Origin: Candidatus Venteria ishoeyi
GTDB lineage: Bacteria > Pseudomonadota > Gammaproteobacteria > Beggiatoales > Beggiatoaceae
Reading direction: 5' to 3'
DNA: 32,878 bases
Assembly: GCF_030378065.1 (NCBI RefSeq)
Contig: NZ_JAUCGJ010000053.1
Location: forward strand, 1 to 32,878
The notes beneath the pieces are model-generated. The model was not told where the DNA came from and did no database searches. It saw only the letters and a program-made list of their open reading frames with translations. Shown here one piece after another: positions 25,232 to 32,878 of this stretch; position 1 is the first letter of the stretch; each line of letters begins with the position of its first letter. Both the position numbers and the translations under genes were made by a program.

Positions 25232-25678
25232 ATGAATACTTATCCTCATATCACCGTTGCTGCTATCATTGAAGCCGATCAACATTTTTTATGCGTGGAA
25301 GAGTGCCTGAATAGTGGTCAACATGTGCTCAATCAACCCGCAGGCCATCTGGAGCCAGGAGAGTCACTGCAACAGGCGGTGATTCGAGAAGTCAAAGAAG
25401 AAACTGGCTGGTGTTTTGAGCCACAGTTTTTAATTGGTATCTATCAATACACAGGGCAAAATGGGATTGCTTATGTGCGTTTTTGTTTTGCTGGTGTTCA
25501 TCAGGATCATGATCCATCCTATCAACTGGATAAAGACATCGTTTGCACACATTGGCTTAATCGCAGTGCATTAATGGCACGGCAAAAGCACTGGCGCAGC
25601 CCTATGGTGATACGTTGTATTGATGATTATCTGGCGGGGCAACGTTATCCTCTGGATTTAATCTGTAATATAAGCTGA
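25232..25678 (+). CDS. nudJ: Nudix hydrolase, NudJ-type phosphatase
   Basis: A 148-residue protein from the ATG at 25232 (MNTYPHITVAAI), the usual NudJ N-terminus; an in-frame ATG at 25187 lies inside the preceding terminator. The Nudix box GHLEPGESLQQAVIREVKEETGW matches G-x5-E-x7-REVxEE-x-GW exactly, binding the metal that cleaves the diphosphate. NudJ removes phosphate from thiamine pyrimidine and nucleotide pyrophosphates in E. coli. It is followed by mnmA, the same order as E. coli nudJ-mnmA-hflD-purB; hflD and purB are not here. No clear Shine-Dalgarno is seen. Confidence 0.88.
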   Translation: MNTYPHITVAAIIEADQHFLCVEECLNSGQHVLNQPAGHLEPGESLQQAVIREVKEETGWCFEPQFLIGIYQYTGQNGIAYVRFCFAGVHQDHDPSYQLDKDIVCTHWLNRSALMARQKHWRSPMVIRCIDDYLAGQRYPLDLICNIS

Positions 25679-25831
25679 GTTCGATACAAGCTTATTTTTG
25701 CACTAATCACGCAAAAAACTGCTTTTGTCTCACGCCAGGTTCTTGATAGTGCATATTGAATTTAAGCCTATTCGGATAAAAAACCTTATATCGAATGCAG
25801 ATTAATATATAAAGGTGTAGGAAAATAGCTT

Positions 25832-26914
25832 ATGTCAGAAAAAATCATGATCGGTATGTCGGGTGGCGTGGATTCTTCTGTAGCAGCTTTGTTGCTTCAG
25901 CAACAGGGTTATGAGGTTCATGGCTTGTTCATGAAAAACTGGGAAGAGGATGATAATCCGGAGTATTGCAGCGCGGCTGAAGATTTAAGCGATGCTCAAG
26001 CCGTGTGTGATAAATTGGCTATTCCACTGCATACGGTTAATTTTTCTGCGGAATATTGGGATAATGTTTTCACCCATTTTCTGGCGGAATACCAAGCCGG
26101 GCGTACACCTAATCCCGATGTTTTATGTAATCGGGAGATTAAATTTAAGGTTTTTCTGGAACATGCCCGTAAACTGGGCGCGGGCTTGATTGCAACCGGA
26201 CATTATGTGGCGAATCGTCAGCAAGATGGAAAATGGCAATTATTACGAGGGCTGGATAAAAATAAAGATCAAAGTTATTTTCTTTACATGCTGGAACAAA
26301 AGCAATTACAGCCCAGTCGTTTTCCCATCGGTCATCTGGAAAAGCCCGAAGTTAGAAAAATGGCAGCGCAAGCGGGTTTGATTACACATCGTAAAAAAGA
26401 CAGCACCGGTATTTGTTTTATCGGTGAACGGCGTTTTAAGGATTTTCTCAGTCAATATTTACCTGCTAACCCTGGAAAGATAGTTTCGGCTGATGGTCAG
26501 GTGATGGGGCGGCACGATGGTTTGATGTATTACACCTTAGGTCAACGTCAGGGTTTGAACATTGGGGGGGTAAAGCAGGGAAGTGGGGAGCCTTGGTATG
26601 TTGTTGCCAAAGATCTGGATAATAATCAACTCATCGTTGCCCAAGGTCATGACCATCCCTTATTATTCAATCAGCAACTGCAAGCCAGTGAGGTTCACTG
26701 GATTGCAGGAGAATCACCGAGCTACCCTTTACAATGCACTGCAAAAACACGTTATCGACAAGGTGATCAAAATTGCATTGTGAACCCTATTGATGGAGAA
26801 AATATTCAGGTGGAATTTGAGCAGGCACAACGTGCGATAACGCCGGGGCAGTCCATTGTGTTTTATCATAATGAGGTCTGTTTGGGTGGCGCTATTATTG
26901 AGACTTTTTGCTAA
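25832..26914 (+). CDS. mnmA: tRNA-specific 2-thiouridylase MnmA
   Basis: A 360-residue enzyme that thiolates the wobble uridine of Lys, Glu and Gln tRNAs. The PP-loop SGGVDSS is at residues 10-16. The two catalytic cysteines are in [12 protein letters not shown] (Cys99) and [10 protein letters not shown] (Cys195), matching the Cys pair of E. coli MnmA. The nucleophile loop and the HYVANR tRNA-binding region are normal. GTAGGAAAATAGCTT precedes the ATG. Sulfur would come from the TusABCDE relay, which is not in this window. Confidence 0.97.
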   Translation: MSEKIMIGMSGGVDSSVAALLLQQQGYEVHGLFMKNWEEDDNPEYCSAAEDLSDAQAVCDKLAIPLHTVNFSAEYWDNVFTHFLAEYQAGRTPNPDVLCNREIKFKVFLEHARKLGAGLIATGHYVANRQQDGKWQLLRGLDKNKDQSYFLYMLEQKQLQPSRFPIGHLEKPEVRKMAAQAGLITHRKKDSTGICFIGERRFKDFLSQYLPANPGKIVSADGQVMGRHDGLMYYTLGQRQGLNIGGVKQGSGEPWYVVAKDLDNNQLIVAQGHDHPLLFNQQLQASEVHWIAGESPSYPLQCTAKTRYRQGDQNCIVNPIDGENIQVEFEQAQRAITPGQSIVFYHNEVCLGGAIIETFC

Positions 26915-26938
26915 GCTGGAAATGTCTCATTTTATACT

Positions 26939-28780
26939 ATGAAAAACATCCAGGTTAAAAGTCAATTGTTGCAAAAAAGACATTTTATCTTTTTTGTAGT
27001 GGTGATGATAGCTGCAATTCTTTTGGAGTCCTTAATTCTGATTCGATGCCGTCAGCAATGGCTTGAACAGGAAATTGGAAGTCTTGCACAATTTGTGGGC
27101 ATTTATACCGATATCCCACTGGTCAATCATGATCAACGCGGTGTTTCTGATAGCTTGTCAAAATTCAACCAATGGCCTTATATTTTACAGGCGGCTATGT
27201 TTTCTGCTGATGGTGATTTTCTGGCATATTACGACAGTACTTCACAAAATCCACCAAAATGGATGGGTATTCACGATGCTTATGCGCGAGTTTCCAGGCA
27301 GGCTATTACGACATCTGATAGCGAAATACTGAGTAAGGCGCAGTTTATCTGGGATGGAAACCAGGTTTCGCTTTTTCAACCCTTGTTTTATCCTGAAAAA
27401 CGTTTTATTGGTTGGGTTTATTTGCATGCGGATACTCATCATATATACCATGAGCATCTCATTGAGATTGTTTGGCTTGTTAGTGTGATTTTATTGTTAG
27501 GTTTAAGTTTGCTACAGTTATTATATTCATTGCAGAGAAAAATACAGGTACAGATTCAAGTGTTTCATGAGCAATTGTATTTGTTATCCAGAAACTTGAA
27601 CCAAACCACAACATCGGTATTGCCGTCACATGGCTTGCTAAAACCACTTGTAAAGCCGATTAAACAAATTCTGAAAAAAAATAATTTACGTTACCAGGCA
27701 TTAATCCAGAAACAGAAGGAAATAAAACAGTCTGTACAGGAGCGCATGACGCAATTACAAGCCGAAAAAGAGCAGGCAATCACTGCAAATCAGGAGAAAG
27801 CTCGTTTTATTGCCAATATGCTGCATGAAATTCGTACACCCATGAATGCAGTTTTAGGTTATGTACAATTATTACAGCAGGATAAAAACTTAGGTACGCA
27901 ACAACAAGCGCAAATACAAGCGATTGCCAACAGTAGTTATCACTTATTAGGCCTAATCAAAGAAACCCTGAATTTATCGAAAGCGGAAGCCAATAAAAGA
28001 AAACTGAATGAGCGTATTTTTAATCTTAATGACTTGCTGATTAGTTTGGAAAGTATGTTTACAATGCGTTGTCAGCAAAAAAAACTACAATGGCAACTAG
28101 AGAGAACGGGTAACGTCTCATCATGCTACCTGGGTGATCTGGAAAAGTTGCGTTATATATTAGTGCATTTACTGGAAAATGCAGTTAAATTTACTGAAAA
28201 AGGTCAGGTGCGGTTAAATGTTCAAATTAAAGATTCTGCTTGTCAGTTTGAAGTAATTGATACTGGCAAGGGTATCGCAAACACTGTATTGACACGCTTA
28301 TTTGATGAAAATAAAAATAATGCTGAACAGAGTCAGGCAGAAGCTGAAATTGATTTGGGTTTGTCAACTTGTAAACGTTATATTGGATTAATGCAGGGGC
28401 AGTTACGTATCATTTCTGCTATAGGAAAGGGCAGCAGGGTATTTGTTTATTTGCCATTAAACACTGAAAATGTTTCCAGGGAAGAAACTATTGAGTCTGA
28501 AGTTGCCTTAGAAGTGATGATGGATAAAGTGAGTCAAGGCAGTAATACATCCCTATTATTCAAAGATTTACAATTATCTGATTGGCAGTTTCAAGCACTG
28601 CAAGATGCTGCTGAACTGGCGCAGTATACGCAGTTACAAAAGTTGCTGGAACCGTTGCAAAGTGGCGATGTTGTACAACAAGCACTGGCTGAAGTATTAC
28701 ATCAATATTTGAAGGACTATGATATGGATAGTATTGTTAATATCTTAGTACAGCTTAAGGATAGGCCTAAAAATGTCTGA
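26939..28780 (+). CDS. Membrane-bound sensor histidine kinase
   Basis: A 613-residue kinase. Transmembrane helix 1 spans about 16-36, a periplasmic sensor about 37-175, helix 2 about 176-197, and then a long coiled coil. HisKA has its H-box FIANMLHEIRTPMNA with His296. The ATPase domain has the N-box LLENAVKF (Asn414) and the G1 box DTGKGI (441-446). The G2 box reads IDLGLSTC (471-478) where GTGLGLAI is usual, so one glycine of the lid is replaced. About 100 C-terminal residues form an unassigned helical tail. There is no receiver domain. It starts 24 bases after mnmA with a poor ribosome site, and overlaps the next gene, its likely partner, by eight bases. Confidence 0.9.
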   Translation: MKNIQVKSQLLQKRHFIFFVVVMIAAILLESLILIRCRQQWLEQEIGSLAQFVGIYTDIPLVNHDQRGVSDSLSKFNQWPYILQAAMFSADGDFLAYYDSTSQNPPKWMGIHDAYARVSRQAITTSDSEILSKAQFIWDGNQVSLFQPLFYPEKRFIGWVYLHADTHHIYHEHLIEIVWLVSVILLLGLSLLQLLYSLQRKIQVQIQVFHEQLYLLSRNLNQTTTSVLPSHGLLKPLVKPIKQILKKNNLRYQALIQKQKEIKQSVQERMTQLQAEKEQAITANQEKARFIANMLHEIRTPMNAVLGYVQLLQQDKNLGTQQQAQIQAIANSSYHLLGLIKETLNLSKAEANKRKLNERIFNLNDLLISLESMFTMRCQQKKLQWQLERTGNVSSCYLGDLEKLRYILVHLLENAVKFTEKGQVRLNVQIKDSACQFEVIDTGKGIANTVLTRLFDENKNNAEQSQAEAEIDLGLSTCKRYIGLMQGQLRIISAIGKGSRVFVYLPLNTENVSREETIESEVALEVMMDKVSQGSNTSLLFKDLQLSDWQFQALQDAAELAQYTQLQKLLEPLQSGDVVQQALAEVLHQYLKDYDMDSIVNILVQLKDRPKNV

Positions 28781-29513
28781 ACCTGAATTAGGTGGTGCAA
28801 AAATATTAATTATTGATGATGTACTTTCTAATCTGGATATTTTACGATTGTATCTGGAGCCAGAAAACTATTCCTTATCTTTTGCCGTTGATGGTGAAAA
28901 AGCCTTGTCCTTAGCCAGTAAGTTGCAACCTGATATCTTGCTGTTGGATATTATGATGGAGCCGGTTGATGGCATTGAAGTCTGTCGTCGTCTTAAGGCA
29001 CAGGCGGCAACACGCGATATTCCAGTTATTTTTATCAGTGCTTTGACCGAAACTGAAGATTTAGCCCAGGGATTTAAGGCAGGGGGCTGTGATTATATTG
29101 CCAAGCCTTTGCAACGTGAGCAGGTTTTACAAAAAATACAAATACACTTGCAAGCGCGCTACTACCAAAAAAGCTGGCACTACTTAAGGCAATGCAGTGA
29201 GGTTGTTGCTTTATGTAGTGGCGGCCTGTCAGTAGCGGCTTGTCAGATGGATGCCCAGGGGAAAATTATAACAGCCAATGTACATTGGCTGCATTGGTTG
29301 GATCAGCAGTATTGGTTGGATACCATTCCAACTGCACGACAAACTCAAGTACGCCAGCAATGGCAGCATTGTCTCCGGTATCGTCATAGCTTTTCAGTAT
29401 TATTGAAATTAACTAATCAAAAAGCACAGTCAGGACATTTTAAATTGCTGGTTTTGCCTCTTGCTGCAAAACAGCAGGCCAATCAATTCAGTGCTTGTTT
29501 GTTACCTGCGTAA
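28773..29513 (+). CDS. Response regulator with PAS-like C-terminal domain
   Basis: A 246-residue protein. The receiver domain (about 10-125) keeps the acidic pair IDD (Asp15-Asp16), the phosphoacceptor LLLDIMM (Asp59), Ser89 and the KPL lysine (Lys111). The C-terminal part (about 140-246) has no helix-turn-helix, GGDEF, EAL or HD signature; VAACQMDAQGKIITANVHWLHWL resembles the strand-turn-helix opening of a PAS domain. The output is unknown; it may act through protein contacts. It is the partner of the overlapping kinase and lies tail-to-tail with ruvA, eight bases apart. Confidence 0.9.
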   Translation: MSEPELGGAKILIIDDVLSNLDILRLYLEPENYSLSFAVDGEKALSLASKLQPDILLLDIMMEPVDGIEVCRRLKAQAATRDIPVIFISALTETEDLAQGFKAGGCDYIAKPLQREQVLQKIQIHLQARYYQKSWHYLRQCSEVVALCSGGLSVAACQMDAQGKIITANVHWLHWLDQQYWLDTIPTARQTQVRQQWQHCLRYRHSFSVLLKLTNQKAQSGHFKLLVLPLAAKQQANQFSACLLPA

Positions 29514-29521
29514 ATGCAAGC

Positions 29522-30148
29522 CTATGCTCCCAATGCTGCCTGTAATGCTTTGCGAATTAATACTTCACTGCTGTCACCTTTTTCATCCACGGCATTAACC
29601 AGGCGGCCTGCTTCTTTAGGGTTGTAACCCAGTGCGATCAGGGCACTGATGGCATCTTCTTTGGGGTTATTGATGGCAATAGGTTTGCCAGAGGTGTTTG
29701 ATAGCTCAGCATTGCTTTGCCCGTTGGTTGTTGTTTCCTGGCCCCATTCTTTCAAGCGGTCACGCATTTCCACAATTAAGCGTTCGGCAGTTTTTTTACC
29801 AACACCGGGCAGACGAGTGAGACGGGCAGTATCTTGCTCATTGATACAGATAATAAAGCTTTCAACTTCAATGCCGGAGAGTATGCCAAGGGCTAATTTA
29901 GGGCCAACGCCATTGACTTTGAGCAGGGCGCGGAAGAATCTGCGTTCATTTTCGCTGTCAAAGGCATAGAGTAGGTGGGCATCTTCACGTACGGTCAGGT
30001 GGGTGAATAAATGAATTTCTGTGCCAATGTCTGGCAGTTTGTAAAACGTAGACATGGGTGCTTCGACTTCATAGCCAACGCCTTGTACGTCAATAACCAG
30101 CCAGGGTGGCTGTTTTTCCTGCAAAGTACCGCGTAATCGTCCTATCAT
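29522..30148 (-). CDS. ruvA: Holliday junction DNA helicase subunit RuvA
   Basis: A 208-residue protein starting [12 protein letters not shown] at 30148, the invariant RuvA opening; longer in-frame starts run back into ruvC. The ATG overlaps the ruvC stop by four bases (ATGA). The OB-fold N-terminal domain is followed by two helix-hairpin-helix motifs, [13 protein letters not shown] and [13 protein letters not shown]. The C-terminal domain ([13 protein letters not shown]) binds RuvB. A tetramer holds the four-way junction for branch migration. RuvB is not next to it: the plus-strand regulator converges eight bases away. Confidence 0.96.
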   Translation of the reverse strand: MIGRLRGTLQEKQPPWLVIDVQGVGYEVEAPMSTFYKLPDIGTEIHLFTHLTVREDAHLLYAFDSENERRFFRALLKVNGVGPKLALGILSGIEVESFIICINEQDTARLTRLPGVGKKTAERLIVEMRDRLKEWGQETTTNGQSNAELSNTSGKPIAINNPKEDAISALIALGYNPKEAGRLVNAVDEKGDSSEVLIRKALQAALGA

Positions 30149-30651
30149 TTTAAATACTTTTTCTGGTAATAAGGGGAGAAAGTGGTATGTACATGGCAAA
30201 TGGCAACAGCGAGTGCATCAGCTGCGTCGGCTTGTGGGCTGGCGCTGAGTCCTAATAAGGTTTTCACCATATGTTGCACCTGGGTTTTATCCGCATGACC
30301 ATGGCCTACCACTGCTTGTTTAATCGCGGTAGGGCTGTATTCTGCAACCGCTAACTGTTGGTTGACTGCGGCAACAATCGCCGCACCACGCGCCTGTCCA
30401 AGCTTAAGTGCCGAATCAGCATTACGGTGCATAAAAACCTGTTCAATGGCAACCATATCCGGTTTATGTAATTGAATCAGGCTGTCCAGTCCGGAAAATA
30501 TCGCTTGTAAACGTTCTGGCATCGTGCCATTGCCAGTGCGGATACAGCCACTGGTAATATAATGTAAGCTCTGACTCTGTTGATTTTGTGTTTCAATAAT
30601 GCCAAAACCTGTGAGTCTGGAACCTGGATCTATGCCTAATAATCGTATCAT
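30145..30651 (-). CDS. ruvC: Holliday junction resolvase RuvC
   Basis: A 168-residue nuclease that cuts Holliday junctions symmetrically. The catalytic acidic residues are present: Asp8 in [14 protein letters not shown], Glu70 in VAIEQVF, and Asp142 and Asp145 in [11 protein letters not shown]. It is the first gene of a ruvC-ruvA operon with a four-base overlap. The upstream neighbour is a small unknown gene; the yebC gene often seen before ruvC is not here. Confidence 0.97.
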   Translation of the reverse strand: MIRLLGIDPGSRLTGFGIIETQNQQSQSLHYITSGCIRTGNGTMPERLQAIFSGLDSLIQLHKPDMVAIEQVFMHRNADSALKLGQARGAAIVAAVNQQLAVAEYSPTAIKQAVVGHGHADKTQVQHMVKTLLGLSASPQADAADALAVAICHVHTTFSPYYQKKYLK

Positions 30652-30699
30652 GGGTTTTTATCGTATGTGAATATCAGGCATGTGGGACAAAGCCTGGTT

Positions 30700-30942
30700 T
30701 TATTCCGAGTTTGCTGGCTCAGAATCTTCTGCTGTCTGTATTAAATCAGCCAGTTTGGAAATTGCCGCGTCTTTTAAGGTGGCAGTACTGTTATTTAACC
30801 CCGTCTCTTCCGAAGATAATAATGAGCTTTCACTGCGGATGATGAGTATTAATTCCGCATCACCCGGCGGAATATTTTTGGGCAGGGTGAGTGATAGCGT
30901 ATGATTTTCTGGAACCACTACGTTTTTATGCAGAATTTCCAT
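30700..30942 (-). CDS. Small orphan protein of 80 residues, possibly antitoxin-like
   Basis: ATG at 30942 is chosen because AGGAGG stands seven bases before it. An ATG 69 bases further upstream lacks such a site. The product opens MEILHKNVVVPENHTLSLTLPKNIPPGDAELILII: beta-hairpin-like strands followed by a Pro-Gly turn. The C-terminal half is acidic and helical (DAAISKLADLIQTAED). This layout is seen in small DNA-binding antitoxins and in several conserved unknown families. No toxin gene adjoins it: ruvC lies downstream and a MITE-like element upstream. Function not identified. Confidence 0.75.
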   Translation of the reverse strand: MEILHKNVVVPENHTLSLTLPKNIPPGDAELILIIRSESSLLSSEETGLNNSTATLKDAAISKLADLIQTAEDSEPANSE

Positions 30943-31063
30943 GGTGTCGCCTCCTCTGTTTGCGGTCTTAACAAGAGCTCTTATTTTCGGTATGCAGCCA
31001 ACAACTGTCAAGCATTGTTAAATGTATTTTTATTTTTAATAATAGAAGTAAAATATAGCCTTA

Positions 31064-31221
31064 GGAGTGAGGATGAAATAAGTGCAGGAACTGGGCGCAG
31101 GATTTTTATGCATTTTCAAGGTGTGAAAACAGGCGCATAGCAAGCTATGTAACTGTTTTCAGAACGCAGGAAATGGAGAAAAAGACCAGCCAAGTTGCTG
31201 AAGTTATAAAATTCTCACTCC
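31064..31221 (-). mobile_element. 158-bp MITE-like element, copy 2 (inverse orientation)
   Basis: Same length as the copy at 20672-20829 and aligned without gaps when reverse-complemented. The ends GGAGTGAG and CTCACTCC form a perfect 8-bp terminal inverted repeat. TTA flanks both ends (31061-31063 and 31222-31224), a second 3-bp duplication. The inner palindrome TGAAAACAG...CATAGC-AA-GCTATG...CTGTTTTCA is exact at its arms. It lies in the 274-base spacer before the permease gene and may affect that gene's promoter; no coding frame. Confidence 0.88.
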
Positions 31222-31285
31222 TTAGTATATGCTATAAAAGTATTTTTTATGACAAGTTACTATATATAAACCGGGGGAAGTATTT

Positions 31286-32611
31286 ATGGAAGCGACCCAG
31301 CATCTTACCTTTACCGCAAGCATGGCGATTGCTTCTCTGGTTTTTATTTCTGCCTATATTATTGTTTTTAGCGAGGTTTTTCATCGTACCACCTCGGCAC
31401 TACTGGGTGCTGTGGTGATGGTTGCTGTGGGCGAATATTTTGGTTTTTATGATCAGGAAACCGCGCTTAAAGCGATTGATGCCAATACTTTAATCTTGTT
31501 GGCCAGTATGATGATGTTGATTACCATGCTTAAACCGACCGGGGGGTTTGAGTATATCGGGATTAAAATTGTGCGTCTGGCGGTAGGCAGTTCAGTTAAG
31601 TTAATGGTATATCTGAGCCTGACTGTCAGTATTATTAGTATGTTTCTGGATAATGTCACCACCATATTGATTTTTGCGCCGCTGACAGTTTTGATTACCC
31701 GTTTAGTGCATATTAATCCCATGCCTTATCTGGTGGCTGAAGCAATTATGTCGAATATTGGCGGTATTGCTACGCTGATTGGTGATCCACCCAACTTGAT
31801 GATTGGTAGTGCTGCAAAAATTGGTTTTACGGATTTTGTGTGGCATATGGGGCCGATTGTATTTTTGACCTGGCTGAGTAGTATTTTGGTGTTACTGTTT
31901 ACTTTTCGTAAGGAGTTGCGCAGTCAGCAGTTTGAAGAATTGCATTTGGATCAAAATAATGCGATTAATAATCCCAGGCATTTATTTTATGTCTTATTTG
32001 CTTTGGCGGTGGTAATCGTCTTATTTTTTATTCATCATCATTTACATCTTTATCCCGCGTTTGTTGCACTTATTGGTGTCGTCATCGCGATGCCTTTAAT
32101 ACGCCCAAGGCCGGAAGCCTTGTTTGGTGAGGTGGAATGGTCGGTATTATTCTTTTTTGCCGGGCTTTTTGTGATTGTGGGTGGTTTGGAAGCTTCTGGC
32201 TTATTGCATCTGATAGGTTTGCAATTGGCTGAACTGGCAAAAAATCCAGAAGACTTATTATTAACCTGTATTGCATTGATGTGGGGGGCGGCATTAGTCA
32301 GTGCAATTGTCGATAATATTCCGTTTACCGTGACGATGATTCCTATTATTCTCAGTCTTGAAAGTTACGGGGTTAATATTCTGCCATTATGGTGGGCCTT
32401 GGCCTTAGGTTCTGGTTTGGGGGGGAATGGTACGCATATTGGTGCAACAGCCAACATTATTTGTGTTGCCGAAGCAGAGCGCAGTGGCATTGAGGCTGCA
32501 CGCATTACACCACTGCTGTGGTTGAAAAAAGCACTGCCGACAACTTTTTTCAGTCTGATAGTCAGCAGCATTATTTTTAGCTTACTTATCAACTACATGA
32601 GTGTTTTGTAG
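31286..32611 (+). CDS. ArsB/P-protein-type ion permease
   Basis: A 441-residue membrane protein with about eleven hydrophobic helices. Signature SNIGGIATLIGDPPNLMIGS and the second-half match LGSGLGGNGTHIGATANI are the paired substrate-binding loops of the ArsB/NhaD/CitMHS (ion transporter) superfamily; the IGDPPN block is closest to ArsB and the mammalian P protein. Substrate cannot be told: arsenite, sodium, an organic anion or another ion is possible. No ars genes are adjacent. GGGGGAAG stands upstream of the ATG. The long loop after the sixth helix (FRKELRSQQFEELHLDQNN) is typical of the two-half structure. Confidence 0.9.
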   Translation: MEATQHLTFTASMAIASLVFISAYIIVFSEVFHRTTSALLGAVVMVAVGEYFGFYDQETALKAIDANTLILLASMMMLITMLKPTGGFEYIGIKIVRLAVGSSVKLMVYLSLTVSIISMFLDNVTTILIFAPLTVLITRLVHINPMPYLVAEAIMSNIGGIATLIGDPPNLMIGSAAKIGFTDFVWHMGPIVFLTWLSSILVLLFTFRKELRSQQFEELHLDQNNAINNPRHLFYVLFALAVVIVLFFIHHHLHLYPAFVALIGVVIAMPLIRPRPEALFGEVEWSVLFFFAGLFVIVGGLEASGLLHLIGLQLAELAKNPEDLLLTCIALMWGAALVSAIVDNIPFTVTMIPIILSLESYGVNILPLWWALALGSGLGGNGTHIGATANIICVAEAERSGIEAARITPLLWLKKALPTTFFSLIVSSIIFSLLINYMSVL

Positions 32612-32664
32612 CCCCCTTGTAGCCTTTTAATGAAAAGTATTTGAAAAAAAATCATAAAAAAGGC

Positions 32665-32692
32665 TTGACGGTGTTTGGCAGGCCTGTATAAT
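32665..32692 (+). promoter_or_regulatory. Strong rRNA-type promoter P1
   Basis: TTGACG and TATAAT are separated by 16 bases and followed by the GC-rich discriminator GCGCCCC, the TATAATGCGCC arrangement of E. coli rrn P1, which is sensitive to ppGpp. An A-rich tract upstream (32641-32661) could be an UP element. Confidence 0.85.
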
Positions 32693-32813
32693 GCGCCCCT
32701 CTCTTACAGAGAACGCAAAACAAGCAGCGAAAGCAGATTGAATTGCGGGATTGTTTTAAGAGAGGTTGAAAACAGTTTTTGAATTTTAGTTTTGAATTAA
32801 AATAAAAAAGCAG

Positions 32814-32841
32814 TTGACAACGAGAAAGGGGTCTGTATAAT
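32814..32841 (+). promoter_or_regulatory. Strong rRNA-type promoter P2
   Basis: Perfect TTGACA and TATAAT at 16-base spacing, with the same GCGCC discriminator and the following CTCTCTTACAGAGA dyad as P1, 149 bases downstream. The upstream tract is A/T-rich. The transcribed gene, probably an rRNA or tRNA operon, lies beyond the window. Confidence 0.88.
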
Positions 32842-32878
32842 GCGCCTCTCTCTTACAGAGACAGCAAAACAAAGGTGT

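Noticed and set aside
32745-32765. boxA-like sequence (CTCTTAAAACAAT read on the minus strand)
   Set aside because: Wrong strand for the plus-strand promoters, so it cannot serve their transcript.

Overview
The window looks like a chromosomal piece from a gammaproteobacterium of fairly low GC, read by eye. The evidence is the full type IV pilus gene set in gammaproteobacterial style (fimT-pilVWXY1E and pilMNOPQ), the nudJ-mnmA pair, HolA, RuvC and RuvA, and rrn-type promoters with a TATAATGCGCC core. Nested palindromic repeats, a MITE-like element and very large surface proteins would fit a Thiotrichales-like sulfur bacterium, but that placement is a guess.

Layout. 1-1015: the 3' tip of a putative DUF3696 ATPase gene on the plus strand runs head-on into a DUF262 gene on the minus strand. 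DUF262 reads off the left edge and its last residues do not look like the family. 1046-3806 (minus): dnaN, an unrecognised gene and holA form a compact operon, so the sliding clamp and clamp-loader delta subunit are expressed together, away from dnaA. 3807-5098 holds pilE between repeat-rich spacers. 5099-14354 (minus): the minor pilin operon fimT-pilV-pilW-pilX followed by a 2073-residue PilY1 whose von Willebrand A domain is split by about 1,000 residues of LamG-like and beta-rich insert domains. 14518-15393 (minus): prmC. 15617-20671 (plus): pilMNOPQ, the pilus alignment complex and secretin.

20672-20829 is a 158-bp MITE-like element whose left target duplication is the pilQ stop codon. 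A second copy lies inverted at 31064-31221. 20958-25151 is a 1397-residue Ig-like (Big_1-type) lipoprotein with a recent 97-residue tandem duplication, closed by a clear terminator. Then follow nudJ, mnmA, a histidine kinase and a response regulator with a PAS-like tail (plus), ruvC-ruvA and a small orphan gene (minus), and an ArsB/P-protein-type permease (plus). The window ends in two tandem strong promoters of rRNA type; their transcript lies outside.

Functionally the centre is a nearly contiguous type IV pilus locus. FimT, PilV, PilW, PilX and PilY1 would prime and tip the pilus, PilE is a pilin, PilM, PilN, PilO and PilP link the motor to the outer membrane, and PilQ is the exit pore. The giant PilY1 and the adjacent Ig-repeat lipoprotein suggest an elaborated adhesive surface. 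There is no CRISPR array, tRNA or complete transposase gene in the window.
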